A stretch of DNA of 64,000 bases from contig WASS01000015.1 in assembly GCA_009712635.1 (NCBI GenBank), forward strand, positions 620,001 through 684,000. Direction: 5' to 3'. Below, in pieces: positions 63,656 to 64,000 of this stretch. Each line of letters opens with the position of its first letter. Position 1 is the stretch's first letter. Under the pieces are notes generated by a model that was given only the letters and a program-made list of their open reading frames with translations, did not search any database and had not been told where the DNA came from. Origin of the DNA: Hungatella sp. (GTDB lineage Bacteria > Bacillota > Clostridia > Lachnospirales > Lachnospiraceae). The translations under genes and the position numbers were made by a program.

Positions 63656-63937
63656 TTACCTCCTAACAACCTGATCTTCTCTTTTGAAACATCGGATGAA
63701 ATGTTTGATCTCTTCATCAGTGACTCTTTTATTTTCCCGGATTTTATCTCCCGGGGACTGTTTCTCCCACAAAAGGGGGATTACATGCTTTTTCTTTTTT
63801 TTCTTGGGGCAGTCAAGACGTCTTATTTTTCCGTCCACCAGATATATATATTCGCCTTCCTCACGCAATATGAAGAAAAACTCTCCTTTGTCGTGCCCTG
63901 CCGTGGATTTTACCAATAAACCGGTGTATTCACTCAT
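63656..63937 (-). CDS. KOW domain-containing RNA-binding protein
   Basis: This 93-residue basic protein has a KOW-like N-terminus ([36 protein letters not shown]) and a lysine run PKKKKKKHV. Proteins of this type, similar to L14e/YbxF-like, sit between map and infA in Lachnospiraceae. A GGGGA site is near the ATG. Probable role in ribosome or RNA binding; not proven. Confidence 0.8.
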   Translation of the reverse strand: MSEYTGLLVKSTAGHDKGEFFFILREEGEYIYLVDGKIRRLDCPKKKKKKHVIPLLWEKQSPGDKIRENKRVTDEEIKHFIRCFKREDQVVRR

Positions 63938-63941
63938 CGGT

Positions 63942-64000
63942 TTATTCCCCGCAGACAGAGGAAACCAGACTTAATATCTCCGGCTCACCTTCTGTGATAA
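63942..64000 (-). CDS. map: Methionine aminopeptidase, C-terminal fragment (truncated by window edge)
   Basis: The last ~18 codons before TAA at 63942 read ...ITEGEPEILSLVSSVCGE, which resembles the end of type I methionine aminopeptidase (TVLITEG-EPEIL). In this gene cluster map lies between adk/secY and the KOW-infA pair, so the position agrees. Confidence 0.65.
   Translation of the reverse strand, partial: ITEGEPEILSLVSSVCGE

Overview
The window looks like a chromosomal segment of a Lachnospiraceae/Clostridium-type anaerobe, closest in style to the Lacrimispora (Clostridium saccharolyticum) group. The support is the Firmicute gene order map - KOW protein - infA - rpmJ - rpsM - rpsK - rpsD - rpoA - rplQ - ecfA1 - ecfA2 - ecfT - truA - rplM - rpsI on the minus strand (64000 to 52394), T-box leaders on three aminoacyl-tRNA synthetase genes, strong AAGGAGG ribosome binding sites, frequent GTG/TTG starts, and anaerobic redox genes ([FeFe] hydrogenase, dicluster ferredoxin, old-yellow-enzyme reductase). 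The genus is an inference.

Region 1-12000 holds a partial MATE pump, greA, a ferredoxin with a helix-turn-helix-like front end, two LysR regulators beside flavin/NAD(P)H oxidoreductases, an ANT(6)-type aminoglycoside adenylyltransferase, a HAD phosphatase and a [FeFe] hydrogenase. Region 12000-20500 carries GNAT acetyltransferases, an Nramp (MntH) transporter with a C39-like protein, a membrane diguanylate cyclase, a three-gene ABC-2 exporter and a methyltransferase. The exporter sits behind a consensus promoter, a 12-residue leader ORF and two terminators. Region 20500-31500 has T-box-controlled valS and tyrS, L25/Ctc, MgtC, an RpoD-like sigma factor, several GNATs, and an RsgA-family GTPase behind its own leader ORF and terminators. 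Region 31500-39900 is a mixed metabolic and regulatory stretch: GH5 glucanase with AraC, flavodoxin with PadR and matching palindromic operators, HAD, MATE with AraC, a transglutaminase-like protein and a DUF6323-like protein.

Region 39900-52200 is AT-rich and accessory in character. It holds an ABC exporter, a YefM-YoeB toxin-antitoxin pair with palindromic operators placed in its promoter, a P-loop kinase-like protein, gene remnants, a T-box-controlled MetRS broken by one extra A and followed by a GNAT, and then the most unusual locus. That locus has an 888-residue fusion of an HD phosphohydrolase to an Hsp90-like (GHKL) ATPase, a 45-residue ORF after it, a 5'-truncated MobV/Pre-like relaxase, and a large protein ending in an R-x4-H HEPN motif. 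The two large genes share a ~48 bp upstream element although their proteins are unrelated. I propose this as a candidate, unproven, conflict or defence locus.

Region 52300-64000 is the housekeeping ribosomal-protein and ECF-transporter block. It is interrupted between rplQ and ecfA1 by two secreted cell-wall-binding-repeat proteins. I found no CRISPR array, rRNA, tRNA or intact insertion sequence.
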